From Streptomyces sp. NK08204 (lineage in GTDB: Bacteria > Actinomycetota > Actinomycetes > Streptomycetales > Streptomycetaceae), in the NCBI RefSeq assembly GCF_020400585.1, contig NZ_JAINVF010000011.1, forward strand, positions 62,001 to 126,000: DNA of 64,000 nucleotides, written 5' to 3'. Both the position numbers and the translations under genes were made by a program. Positions 1-7,968 of the stretch are shown piece by piece. Within the stretch, counting starts at the first letter, position 1, and every line of letters starts with the position of its first letter. The notes under the pieces are model-generated. The model was not told the DNA's origin and ran no database searches. It was given only the letters and a program-made list of their open reading frames with translations.

Positions 1-1026
1 CTCACCGTGGAGCCCGAACACAGCCGGGCCGAGTCCGCGCTGTTCGGTGCGGACGCGGTCACGACCCGCACCTTCGACTCGCCCGAGTTCCGCGGGATCA
101 CCTTCCACGAGGTCCGCGCGCGCTCGGTCCTCAACCGGGTGCCGGGCGCTTCGCGCATGCCGTTCGAGTGGACGGTCAACCCGTACCGCGGCTGCACGCA
201 CGCGTGCGTGTACTGCTTCGCACGTAGGACGCACAGCTATCTGGACCTCGACACGGGGATCGGCTTCGACACCCAGATCGTGGTGAAGGTCAACGCGCCC
301 GAGGTGCTGCGCCGCCAGCTCGCCTCCCGGCGCTGGCAGGGCGACCACGTGGCGATGGGCACCAACGTCGACTGCTACCAGCGCGCCGAGGGCCGCTACC
401 GCCTCATGCCGGGCATCATCTCCGCGCTCACCGACCACGCGAACCCGTTCTCGGTCCTGACCAAGGGCACGCTGATCCTGCGCGACCTCGACCTGCTGGT
501 CCGGGCGGCGGAGGTGACGGACGTGGGCATATCGGTCTCGGTCGGTTTCCTCGACGCGGAGTTGTGGCGCACGGTGGAGCCGGGCACGCCCGCGCCCGAG
601 CGCCGCCTGGACGTCGTCCGGACGCTCGGCGAGCACGGCATCGGCTGCGGAGTGCTGATGGCGCCGGTGATCCCGTTCCTGAGCGACCACCCGGACCGGT
701 TGCGGGCCACGGTACGGGCGATCGCGGCGGCCGGGGCGACCTCGGTGACCCCGCTGGTGCTGCATCTGCGGCCGGGCGCCAGGGAGTGGTTCATGGCCTG
801 GCTCGGCCGCCACCACCCGCACCTGGTGCCCCGCTATGAGCGGCTGTACGCGGAAGGCGCCTACGCGCCCCGGTGGTACCAGCGCCGGATCACCCGTCAG
901 GTGCACGAGCTGGCCCAGGAGTACGGCATCGGACCCACGCGCGCGGGAGCCGCCCGGCGGATCCGCGCCGAGCAGCCCGCGCCCGGCCCGGCCGGGTCCG
1001 GACCGACCCAACTCACCCTCGTCTGA
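1..1026 (+). CDS. Rv2578c-type radical SAM protein (5' end outside window)
   Basis: Radical SAM protein related to the spore-photoproduct-lyase-like Rv2578c family; the reaction is unknown. The Fe-S motif C-x3-C-x2-C is seen as CTHACVYC, preceded by the conserved NPYRGC stretch. The frame is open to base 1. GTG at 7 could start it, but relatives I remember begin a few residues earlier (MRWDNL-like), and the codons before the GTG read L-T, so the true start probably lies just upstream of the window. The C-terminus is complete, with TGA at 1024-1026. The downstream gene is unrelated and 150 bp away. Confidence 0.85.
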   Translation, partial: LTVEPEHSRAESALFGADAVTTRTFDSPEFRGITFHEVRARSVLNRVPGASRMPFEWTVNPYRGCTHACVYCFARRTHSYLDLDTGIGFDTQIVVKVNAPEVLRRQLASRRWQGDHVAMGTNVDCYQRAEGRYRLMPGIISALTDHANPFSVLTKGTLILRDLDLLVRAAEVTDVGISVSVGFLDAELWRTVEPGTPAPERRLDVVRTLGEHGIGCGVLMAPVIPFLSDHPDRLRATVRAIAAAGATSVTPLVLHLRPGAREWFMAWLGRHHPHLVPRYERLYAEGAYAPRWYQRRITRQVHELAQEYGIGPTRAGAARRIRAEQPAPGPAGSGPTQLTLV

Positions 1027-1176
1027 GAGCGTTCGGGAACATCCGCTGGGCCCCATCGGGTCAAGCAATCGGGTCAAGTATTGACGTATCAGGTTCTACC
1101 AGGCCCCGATTCCGGGACGATGCGCCCAGAACCGTGACCCTCGCGGTTCGCACCACCCTCCGTCCCGGGAGAACGC

Positions 1177-2739
1177 ATGAGAACACGCGCAGCCCTGCTG
1201 TGCGCGGCCGCCGCCGTGCTGGCGGGCTCGGTCACGGCCGTCCCCGTGCGGGCGGCGGCCACCGCCCCGGCGCCGAAACTCGACTGGAAGAAATGCGGCA
1301 CCAGCGACTACCCGACCCTCCAGTGCGCGTCCCTGACGGTGCCGCTGGACCACGCGCACCCGGGCGGCCGGCGGATCACCCTCGCCCTGTCCCGCGTCCC
1401 GCACACCGCGCCGGCCTCGCTGGGTCCGCTGCTGGTCAACCCTGGCGGCCCCGGCGGCAGCGGTCTCACCCTCGCCGGGTTCGTGGCCTCGGCCCTGCCC
1501 AAGAAGGTGGCGGCCCGCTACGACGTCATCGGCTTCGACCCGCGCGGGGTCGGCAGGAGCACCCCCGCCCTGGACTGCGCCCCCGGCCGTTTCAAGCCGG
1601 TCCGCCCCGACACCGTGCCGGCCACGCCCGCGCTGGAGCAGGCCAACCTGAAGCGGGCCCGGTCCTTCGCCGCCGACTGCGGCAGGAGGTACGCGGACGT
1701 GCTGCCGTTCATCGACACCGTCAGCACCGCGCGGGACCTGGACGCCGTCCGGCGGGCACTCGGCGCTCCGCGGATCAGCTACTTCGGCTACTCGTACGGC
1801 ACGTACCTCGGCGCGGTGTACGCGAAGCTGTACCCCGCGCGCGTACGCCGCCTGGTGCTGGACTCGATCGTCGACCCGACCGGCGTCTGGTACGACGACA
1901 ACCTCGGCCAGGACTACGCCTTCGACGACCGCCACCGTGCGCTGATGGCATGGATCGCCAAGTACCACGCCACGTACCGGCTCGGCAGGGACCCCGAGAA
2001 GATCGAGGCCAGGTGGTACGCGATGCGGGCGGCGCTGGCGAAGCGGCCGGCCGGCGGCAGGGTCGGCGCCTCCGAACTGGAGGACACCTTCATCCCGGGC
2101 GGCTACTTCAGCGGCTACTGGCCCTACCTCGCCGAGGCGTTCGCCGCCTACGTCAACGACAAGGACCCCGAACCGCTGGTGGAGGCGTACAAGCACTTCG
2201 CCGCCGTGGACGGCTCGGGCGACAACGGCTACAGCGTGTACGCGGCGGTGCAGTGCCGGGACGCCTCCTGGCACCGGAACTGGAACCGGTGGCGCAGGGA
2301 CACCTGGCAGGTGTACGACAAGGCTCCCTTCATGGCCTGGAACAACGCCTGGTACAACGCGCCGTGCGCGTTCTGGCCGACCGCGACACTGAAGCCGGTG
2401 AACGTCGCCAACGGCAAGCTGCCGCCGGCCCTGCTGTTCCAGGCGACGGACGACGCGGCCACCCCGTTCCCCGGCGCGGTGACGACCCACCGGCTGCTGG
2501 CCGGCTCGCGCCTGGTGGTGGAGGAGGGCGGCGGCAACCACGGCATCACACTGAGCGGCAACTCCTGCCTCGACGGGTACCTGGCGGCCTACCTGGCCGA
2601 CGGCAGGCTCCCGCACGGCGGCGGAGAGGCCGACGCGGTCTGCCCCAAGTCGCCCGACCCGAAGCCGCTCACGGCGAAGGCGGCGTCGGCGTCGTCGCGC
2701 GGCTCGACCCTGCACGGCCTGCTCGGCTTCCGGCGCTGA
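1177..2739 (+). CDS. Secreted alpha/beta hydrolase, tripeptidyl aminopeptidase-like
   Basis: Predicted exported serine peptidase of the Streptomyces tripeptidyl aminopeptidase (SlpD/SlpE, Tap) type, which removes N-terminal tripeptides outside the cell. The 520-residue product starts with a Sec-type signal peptide (charged MRTR, an Ala-rich core, Ala-x-Ala near residue 27). The catalytic Ser lies in GYSYG at about residue 207, the Asp probably in the QATDDAATPF stretch, and the His in GGGNHG near the C-terminus. The oxyanion region is NPGGPGGSG. The ATG at 1177 has GGGAG six bases upstream. It appears monocistronic. Family is clear; substrate specificity is inferred. Confidence 0.88.
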   Translation: MRTRAALLCAAAAVLAGSVTAVPVRAAATAPAPKLDWKKCGTSDYPTLQCASLTVPLDHAHPGGRRITLALSRVPHTAPASLGPLLVNPGGPGGSGLTLAGFVASALPKKVAARYDVIGFDPRGVGRSTPALDCAPGRFKPVRPDTVPATPALEQANLKRARSFAADCGRRYADVLPFIDTVSTARDLDAVRRALGAPRISYFGYSYGTYLGAVYAKLYPARVRRLVLDSIVDPTGVWYDDNLGQDYAFDDRHRALMAWIAKYHATYRLGRDPEKIEARWYAMRAALAKRPAGGRVGASELEDTFIPGGYFSGYWPYLAEAFAAYVNDKDPEPLVEAYKHFAAVDGSGDNGYSVYAAVQCRDASWHRNWNRWRRDTWQVYDKAPFMAWNNAWYNAPCAFWPTATLKPVNVANGKLPPALLFQATDDAATPFPGAVTTHRLLAGSRLVVEEGGGNHGITLSGNSCLDGYLAAYLADGRLPHGGGEADAVCPKSPDPKPLTAKAASASSRGSTLHGLLGFRR

Positions 2740-2809
2740 GCTGCCGCAGGCCAGGCTGTCCTGACGGGCCGTCGGGGGCGTTGTCAGTGCCGTGGTCCAC
2801 CATGAAGGC

Positions 2810-3208
2810 ATGAGTGAACCGACCAGGATCCCCGCCCCCGACGGCCTCGCCCCCGCCGCCCAGTACAGCCATGTGGTCACCGCCACCGGCCGTTTCGTCG
2901 CCGTCTCCGGCCAGCTCGCCCTGGACGAGCACGGCGAGCTGGTCGGAAAGGGCGATCCGGCGGCCCAGGCCCGCCAGGTCTTCGAGAACCTGCGGCGCTG
3001 CCTGGCCGCGGCGGGCGCCGGTTTCACCGACGTCGTCAAACTGACGTACTTCGTCACGGACATGGCGTTCATGCCGGCGATCCGCGCGGCCCGCGCCGCG
3101 CACATACCCGACGACCGTCTCCCGGCGTCCTCCGCCGTGCAGGTGGCCGGGCTGGTGGCGCCGGAGTTCCTGATGGAGGTCGAGGCGATCGCCGTGGTGG
3201 GCACATGA
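2810..3208 (+). CDS. RidA family (YjgF/Rid) protein
   Basis: Small Rid-family protein of 132 residues. RidA enzymes hydrolyse reactive enamine/imine intermediates made by PLP enzymes, though many actinobacterial paralogs have other roles. The family fold is recognisable from VSGQLALDEHGELVGKGD, QARQVFENLRRCLAAAG and VVKLTYFVTD. The usual catalytic Arg region near the C-terminus reads RLPASSAVQVAGL, so whether it is a deaminating member is open. ATG at 2810 is chosen because GAAGG lies just upstream; an in-frame GTG at 2792 lacks a site. It overlaps the next gene by 4 bp, implying translational coupling. Confidence 0.85.
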   Translation: MSEPTRIPAPDGLAPAAQYSHVVTATGRFVAVSGQLALDEHGELVGKGDPAAQARQVFENLRRCLAAAGAGFTDVVKLTYFVTDMAFMPAIRAARAAHIPDDRLPASSAVQVAGLVAPEFLMEVEAIAVVGT

Positions 3209-3729
3209 CCTCCCCGCCCGTCCGCGTGCGGGCCATGACCCTGGCCGACTGCGACCGGGTGTCCGAGATACGCGTCCGCGGCTGGCAGAGCGCCTACCGC
3301 GGGCTGATGCCACAGCCGTACCTGGACGCGCTGAGCGTGGAACGGGACGCCGAGCGACGACGCGCGCGCTTCCACGAGAGCGACGACGCTGTGGTGAACC
3401 TGGTGGCCGAGCGGGAGGGAAAGGTGCTCGGCTGGGCGGCGTACGGGCCGTACCAGGACGGCGAGGTGCGCACCGCCGACGCCGAGTTGTACGCCGTGTA
3501 CGTGGACCCGGCGCACCTCGGTGGCGGGATCGGGCGGGCGTTGCTCAGCGCGTCGGCCGAGCGGTGCTCGGCGTACCCGCGCATGCTGCTGTGGGTACTG
3601 AAGGAGAACACCCGCGCGCGCCGCTTCTACGAGCGCGCCGGGTTCCGGCCGGACGGTGCCGAGGAGGCCGTCGAGACGGGCGGGGTGCCCGTGCCCGAGG
3701 TGCGGTACTCGAAGGCGCTGCGCGGCTGA
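3205..3729 (+). CDS. GNAT family N-acetyltransferase
   Basis: GCN5-related acetyltransferase of 174 residues that would transfer acetyl from acetyl-CoA to an unknown amine. The N-terminal beta strand (VRVRAMTLADCDRVSEIRV) and the helix with WQSAYRGLMPQPYLD are typical of a Streptomyces GNAT group. Motif A, the CoA pyrophosphate loop, is VDPAHLGGGIGRALL near residue 105, followed by the LWVLKENTRARRFYERAGF motif. The ATG overlaps the ridA-like stop in an ATGA, so the two are co-translated. The substrate cannot be read from sequence. Confidence 0.85.
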   Translation: MTSPPVRVRAMTLADCDRVSEIRVRGWQSAYRGLMPQPYLDALSVERDAERRRARFHESDDAVVNLVAEREGKVLGWAAYGPYQDGEVRTADAELYAVYVDPAHLGGGIGRALLSASAERCSAYPRMLLWVLKENTRARRFYERAGFRPDGAEEAVETGGVPVPEVRYSKALRG

Positions 3730-3762
3730 CCCGGCGTCACCCGCCGTCCGCTCCCTGGGCGG

Positions 3763-3791
3763 CCCGGGCAGTTTTTTCGGGGCTGCCGGGG
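3763..3791. terminator. Possible bidirectional terminator between convergent genes
   Basis: CCC-g-GGCAG pairs with CTGCC-g-GGG, an 8-bp stem with one mismatch. The loop contains a run of six T. It lies in the 62-bp gap between the convergent GNAT and HEAT genes. Seen by eye; activity is inferred. Confidence 0.4.
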
Positions 3792-4376
3792 TCAGCTCCG
3801 TTTCTTCTGGTCCGGGATGCGGGCCAGCGCGTGCACCGCGGCCTCGGCGAGCGCCGGGTGGGCGAGGGCCTCGTTCAGGACGCGCCGGGCGCGTTCGTCG
3901 CCGAGCGCGCCGAGGCCCTCCACGCAGGCGAGGGCCACCCGGCGGTAGGGGTCGTGCGGATGCAGCCGCCGCTCCAGGGTGGTGATCAGCGCGGGCACCG
4001 ACTCCGGGGCACGCAGCGTGACCAGGAGCCGTACCGGGTGCAGGGCGTAGGCCACGCGTAGTTCGTTGGTGGCGAGGGCGGCGGCGGCGCGGGCCGTGCG
4101 CGGGTCACCGAGGCGGGCCAGGGCGTGGGCCGCGGCGGCGCAGCGAGGCGGGTCGCGGTGGTTGAGCAACAGCACCAGGGACTCGAAGGCGCGCCGGTCG
4201 CCGGCGAGGCCGAGCCGGAAGGCGGCCAGTTCCCTGGCCCACAGGGGTTGTCCCGGTGCGGTCAGCACGTCCGCGAGGGTGCCGTGGTCCTCGGTCGCCA
4301 GCAGGCGGTCGAACGCCGCCGCGCCGTGCGACTCCTGCCGTAAGCGCTCCGTGAGCGATCGGAACTCTTCGTCCAC
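3792..4376 (-). CDS. HEAT-repeat protein
   Basis: A 194-residue all-helical protein with about five short repeats of the HEAT/PBS-lyase type (for example AAAHALARLGDPRTARAAAAL, VALACVEGLGALGDERARRVL and AEAAVHALARI), suggesting a protein-binding scaffold. No catalytic motif is visible. It begins with GTG at 4376, has no ribosome-binding site, and a TACGCT -10-like hexamer ends six bases before the start, so the mRNA is probably leaderless. Codon 12 is TTA (4341-4343), the rare leucine codon read by the bldA tRNA in Streptomyces, so expression may be developmentally gated. It is convergent with the GNAT gene. Confidence 0.72.
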   Translation of the reverse strand: MDEEFRSLTERLRQESHGAAAFDRLLATEDHGTLADVLTAPGQPLWARELAAFRLGLAGDRRAFESLVLLLNHRDPPRCAAAAHALARLGDPRTARAAAALATNELRVAYALHPVRLLVTLRAPESVPALITTLERRLHPHDPYRRVALACVEGLGALGDERARRVLNEALAHPALAEAAVHALARIPDQKKRS

Positions 4377-4388
4377 GAGTCCAGCGTA
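4376..4388 (-). promoter_or_regulatory. Putative leaderless promoter of the HEAT gene
   Basis: TACGCT on the minus strand (4383-4388) is followed by six bases and then the GTG start, the spacing expected for a leaderless transcript. No convincing -35 is seen, and no Shine-Dalgarno sequence is available. Confidence 0.4.
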
Positions 4389-4750
4389 GGCGGGGCGGGC
4401 CGCTTGAGGGAGCTACGTCACACACTCGAGCGAGACTCCGCTCTGGCGCGCTCGTTACCAGGCGGTTAAGCTCATACGAGCGAGCAACCCTCTCGCACTT
4501 CACGCTGACGACGGATTGGTGACGCAGCCGTCGTGGGCGTCGTCGGTTCGGTACGTGTGTACCGAAGTACGACCCGGCTCCGGGACAGGGCCGGTCGGTT
4601 CCGCCGCTCCCGGGCGTGTGCACGCCCGTGGTGCCGGCACCGGGCGTGTGCGCTCGCAGCCCGGCAACACCCGCATCTCCTCACGCCTGTGGTGCGCTCT
4701 CGGCGCACCCGGCGCGCCCCTCGTCGTCACCCTCACCCTGGAGTCCCGCG
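4377..4750. other. Gene-free 374 bp with inverted repeats, upstream of the dehydrogenase
   Basis: This divergent intergenic stretch holds the HEAT-gene promoter and an unusually long leader for the 3-hydroxyacyl-CoA dehydrogenase. Two clear hairpins are present: TTCGGTAC-GTGT-GTACCGAA at 4547-4566 (8-bp perfect arms) and CGGGCGTG-TG-CACGCCCG at 4611-4628 (8-bp perfect arms). The frame of the dehydrogenase is open back to 4616, but the residues there are not protein-like. I see no separate gene. Confidence 0.5.
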
Positions 4751-6556
4751 ATGGTCACTCCCTTCTCCGACAGCCCCCTGTCCCCCTTCAAGACGATCGC
4801 CGTCGTCGGCCTCGGCACCATGGGCACCGGCATCACCGAGGTCCTCGCCAAGGCCGGCCGCGACGTGATCGGCATCGACATCAACGAGGTCCAGGCCGCG
4901 AAGTCGCTCAGCGCCCTGGAGGCCTCCACCGCCCGGGCCGTGGCGCGCGGCCGGCTGACCGAGCAGGAGCGCTCGGATCTCCTGGCCCGGGTGCGCACCT
5001 GCACCGACCTGCGCGCGGCGGCCGACGCCGACCTGGTCATCGAGGTGGCCCCGGAGTCGTACGAGATCAAGCAGCAGATCTTCCGCGAGCTGGACGGCAT
5101 AGTCCGCCCCGACACGATCCTCGCGACCGGCACCAACGCCCTGTCCGTGACCCGTCTGGCCGCCGACGCGGCCCGTCCGGAGCGCGTGCTCGGCCTGCAC
5201 TTCTTCAACCCGGCGCCGGCCATGAAGCTGGTCGAGGTCGTCTCCTCGGTGCTGACCGCTCCGCAGGCCGTCGCCGCCGTCACGGACTTCGCGATCGAGC
5301 TGGGCAAGGAGCCGGTCGCGGTCGGCGACCGCCCCGGGTTCGTCGCGGACGGGCTGCTGTTCGGTTACCTCAACCAGGCAGCCGCGATGTACGAGTCCCG
5401 CTACGCCTCCCGTGAGGACATCGACGCGGCGATGCGGCTCGGCTGCGGCCTGCCGATGGGCCCTCTGGCCCTGCTGGACCTGATCGGCATCGACACCGCG
5501 CGTACGGTCCTGGAGGCCATGTACGCCGAGTCCGGTGACCGGCTGCACGCCCCCGCCCCGATCCTGGGGCAGCTCAGCGCGGCCGGGCTGACCGGCCGCA
5601 AGGCGGGGCGCGGCTTCTACACCTACGACGCGCCCGGCAGTGCCACGGTGGTGGCGGACGCGCTGACCCCGGCCGCGGGCGGTTCCGGGACCCCCGGCCG
5701 CGCCGTCCGCAGCGTCGGCGTCGCGGGCTCGGGCACCATGGCCTCCGGCATCGCCGAGGTGTTCGCCAAGGCCGGGTACGAGGTCGTGCTCGCCGCCCGT
5801 AGCGAGGAGAAGGCCGAGACCGCCAAGGCCCGTATCGGCAAGTCCCTCTCGCGCTCTGTCGACAAGGGCCGGATGACCGCGGAGGCCGCCGCGCAGACCC
5901 TGGACCGGATCACCCCGGCAGGCTCCTACGACGCGTTCGCGGACGTCGACCTCGCCGTCGAGGCGGTCGCCGAGGACCTGGCGGTCAAGCAGCAGCTGTT
6001 CGCTGCGCTGGACAAGGTGTGCAAGCCGGGCGCGGTCCTGGCCACCACGACCTCCTCGCTGCCCGTGGTCGCCTGCGCCCGCGCCACCTCGCGCCCGCAG
6101 GACGTGATCGGCATGCACTTCTTCAACCCGGCCCCGGCCATGAAGCTGGTCGAGGTGGTCCGCACGGTCCTGACGGCCGACGACGTGCACGCGACCGTCC
6201 TCGAGGTCTGCCGGAAGATCAGAAAGCATCCGGTGGACTGCGGCGACCGGGCCGGTTTCATCGTGAACGCGCTGCTGTTCCCCTACCTCAACAACGCGAT
6301 CAAGATGGTCGAGGAGCACTACGCCACGCTGGACGACATCGACGCGGCGATGAAGCTCGGCGGCGGCTACCCGATGGGCCCCTTCGAGCTGCTGGACGTG
6401 GTCGGCCTGGACGTCTCGCTGGCCATCGAGCAGGTGCTGCACCGCGAGTTCCGCGACCCGGGCCTGGCGCCGGCCCCGCTGCTGGAGCACCTGGTGGCCG
6501 CGGGCTGCCTCGGCCGCAAGACCGGCCGCGGCTTCCGCGAGTATGCCCGCCGCTGA
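4751..6556 (+). CDS. 3-hydroxyacyl-CoA dehydrogenase, fused tandem domains
   Basis: NAD(P)-dependent 3-hydroxyacyl-CoA (probably 3-hydroxybutyryl-CoA) dehydrogenase. Here it would supply 3-hydroxybutyryl-CoA on the way to crotonyl-CoA for the downstream ethylmalonyl-CoA pathway. The 601-residue product is two complete paralogous copies: Rossmann glycine motifs GLGTMGTG (near residue 20) and GSGTMASG (near 330), each followed by LHFFNPAPAMKLVEVV or MHFFNPAPAMKLVEVV and a C-terminal helical domain with YPMGPFELLD or LPMGPLALLD. Single-domain enzymes of this family are about 280-290 residues. ATG at 4751 has GGAG eight bases upstream. A 10-bp hairpin follows 88 bp after the stop. Confidence 0.88.
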   Translation: MVTPFSDSPLSPFKTIAVVGLGTMGTGITEVLAKAGRDVIGIDINEVQAAKSLSALEASTARAVARGRLTEQERSDLLARVRTCTDLRAAADADLVIEVAPESYEIKQQIFRELDGIVRPDTILATGTNALSVTRLAADAARPERVLGLHFFNPAPAMKLVEVVSSVLTAPQAVAAVTDFAIELGKEPVAVGDRPGFVADGLLFGYLNQAAAMYESRYASREDIDAAMRLGCGLPMGPLALLDLIGIDTARTVLEAMYAESGDRLHAPAPILGQLSAAGLTGRKAGRGFYTYDAPGSATVVADALTPAAGGSGTPGRAVRSVGVAGSGTMASGIAEVFAKAGYEVVLAARSEEKAETAKARIGKSLSRSVDKGRMTAEAAAQTLDRITPAGSYDAFADVDLAVEAVAEDLAVKQQLFAALDKVCKPGAVLATTTSSLPVVACARATSRPQDVIGMHFFNPAPAMKLVEVVRTVLTADDVHATVLEVCRKIRKHPVDCGDRAGFIVNALLFPYLNNAIKMVEEHYATLDDIDAAMKLGGGYPMGPFELLDVVGLDVSLAIEQVLHREFRDPGLAPAPLLEHLVAAGCLGRKTGRGFREYARR

Positions 6557-6643
6557 CGGCGTCGGCGACTGGTTCCGGACGGAGGCGGACTGGGGCGGGC
6601 TGCTCGATCCCGCCGCCCCTCCCCCGCCCGCACGGCCGGGTCC

Positions 6644-6668
6644 TCCCCCGCCCCCCGAGGGCGGGGGA
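6644..6668 (+). terminator. GC hairpin after the dehydrogenase gene
   Basis: TCCCCCGCCC (6644-6653) pairs perfectly with GGGCGGGGGA (6659-6668) around a 5-base loop. It has no T-run, which is common for Streptomyces terminators. It lies between the dehydrogenase stop and the tetR start. Confidence 0.5.
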
Positions 6669-6693
6669 ATCCCCGGACCTGCGCATCGAGCTG

Positions 6694-6708
6694 CGTACAT
6701 GCAGTACG
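6694..6708. promoter_or_regulatory. Possible autoregulatory operator of the TetR gene
   Basis: CGTAC-ATGCA-GTACG is an inverted repeat with perfect 5-bp arms ending 8 bp before the tetR start codon. Its position fits TetR self-repression; which protein binds is inferred. Confidence 0.35.
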
Positions 6709-6716
6709 TTCGGGTC

Positions 6717-7535
6717 ATGTCCCAGCCCGCCAAGTCCGCACGTACACCAGCCACGCCCGACGCGCCGGAAAGTGCCGCAGGCAGTCGCGCCGCCGCCCAG
6801 CGGCTGAAAATGCGCCGGGAGCTGGCGGCGGCAGCCATGGAGCTGTTCGCGACCAAGGGGTACGAGGCGACCACGGTCGACGAGATCGCAGCCGCCGCCG
6901 GCGTCGCCCGCCGCACTTTCTTCCGCCACTTCCGTTCCAAGGAAGAGGCGATCTTCCCGGACCACGACGACACCCTGATCCGTGCCGAGGCCGTCCTCAA
7001 CGCGGCTCCGGCGCACGAGCATCCGCTCGACACCGTGTGCCGCGGTATCAAAGAGGTCATGAAGATGTACGCGGGCCGGCCGGAGATCTCGGTCGCCCGC
7101 TACAAGCTCACGCGCGAGGTGCCCACCCTGCGCGAGGCCGAGATCGCCTCCGTGGCCCGCTACGAGCGCCTCTTCACCCGCTATCTGCTCGGCCACTTCG
7201 ACGAGCATGCGCACGCCGACGACGCCAACGACGACCCGCTGCTGGCCGAGGTCGCCGCCTCCGCGGTGGTCACCGCGCACAACCACGTGCTCAGGCGCTG
7301 GCTGCGGGCGGGCGGCCAGGGCGATGTCGAGGCCCAGCTCGACCACGCCTTCGCGATCGTGCGCAAGACCTTCGGCACCGGGATCGGGGCCGGCCGCGGC
7401 CCGGCACCGGGTCGCGCCGCCGCGTCCCCGGCGACGGTCTCCACCCAGGGCGAGGTACTGGTGACGGTCGCCCGCACGGACGCCCCGCTGGACGAGGTCA
7501 TGCGGACCATCGAGGAGGCTCTGAAGGACCGCTGA
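6717..7535 (+). CDS. TetR family transcriptional regulator
   Basis: DNA-binding one-component regulator of 272 residues. The TetR helix-turn-helix is clear near residues 28-80 (MELFATKGYEATTVDEIAAA, then AGVARRTFFRHFRSKEEAIF). The C-terminal ligand domain is not diagnostic, and the last about 55 residues are Ala/Gly/Pro-rich. ATG at 6717 (MSQPAKSART) is preferred over the longer frame from 6543, whose first 58 residues are Pro-rich and unlike any TetR. It sits between the 3-hydroxyacyl-CoA dehydrogenase gene and ccr, so it is the obvious candidate regulator of the ethylmalonyl-CoA cluster, possibly through the palindromes at 7690-7725. That link is inference. Confidence 0.9.
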   Translation: MSQPAKSARTPATPDAPESAAGSRAAAQRLKMRRELAAAAMELFATKGYEATTVDEIAAAAGVARRTFFRHFRSKEEAIFPDHDDTLIRAEAVLNAAPAHEHPLDTVCRGIKEVMKMYAGRPEISVARYKLTREVPTLREAEIASVARYERLFTRYLLGHFDEHAHADDANDDPLLAEVAASAVVTAHNHVLRRWLRAGGQGDVEAQLDHAFAIVRKTFGTGIGAGRGPAPGRAAASPATVSTQGEVLVTVARTDAPLDEVMRTIEEALKDR

Positions 7536-7567
7536 GCGCTCCTGCGGACCTCATGAGCGCTGTGACG

Positions 7568-7594
7568 ACGGCCACCCTGACGGGTGGCCGTTTT
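7568..7594 (+). terminator. Rho-independent terminator after tetR
   Basis: ACGGCCACCC (7568-7577) and GGGTGGCCGT (7582-7591) form a perfect 10-bp stem with a TGAC loop, ending in TTTT at 7591-7594. It lies about 30 bp after the tetR stop. Confidence 0.8.
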
Positions 7595-7689
7595 GCCATG
7601 TCAGGGGCCCTTTTCAGGCACATTCCCGGGGCCGTTCGATCGATCATCGCTCATTTGTCAAGTAAAGATTTCACCTGAGTCGAACTTCT

Positions 7690-7731
7690 GGCACTCAGTG
7701 CCTTGCGACCTGACACGCGGTGTCATACGTT
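7690..7731 (+). promoter_or_regulatory. ccr promoter with two tandem palindromic operators
   Basis: A -35 TTGCGA (7703-7708) and a -10 TACGTT (7726-7731) are 17 bp apart. The spacer contains the perfect inverted repeat TGACAC-GCG-GTGTCA (7711-7725). Directly upstream of the -35 lies GGCACT-C-AGTGCC (7690-7702). Both share the core CAC-N3-GTG, and their centres are 22 bp apart, about two helical turns. A dimeric repressor, plausibly the adjacent TetR, would block the polymerase here. The sequence pattern is seen; function is inferred. Confidence 0.6.
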
Positions 7732-7968
7732 GATGTTGTCCGGGCGGCCGGCGCGCAGAGACCGATCGCGCGCCGGCTGTCCCAGCAAGCCCCTGGCCTG
7801 CCCGCCCGGACGCCTGCGTCACAGGCAACCTCCCGCGCCACAAAGCGCTGCCGAAGCACCACCCGCCGAACCGACGGCATCCCCCAAAACCCTCAGCAGC
7901 ATTTCCAGCAGCACCGACGAATCCCCAGCGCCCCTCCCTCATGGGCGCTCACCGCCGGAGGCAACACC

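Larger units (their letters stand above)
7536..7968 (+). other. Gene-free 433 bp: tetR terminator, ccr promoter and leader
   Basis: It contains the tetR terminator (7568-7594), an A/T-rich patch around 7645-7680 that is unusual for this genome, and the ccr promoter with two palindromes (7690-7731). A leader of about 230 nt then runs to the ccr start. The leader is open in the ccr frame from 7720, but its residues are not protein-like. No riboswitch class is recognised. Confidence 0.6.

Noticed and set aside
1096..3516. Minus-strand frame of about 800 codons across three genes
   Set aside because: It crosses several well-supported plus-strand genes and gives Arg/Gly/Val-rich sequence.
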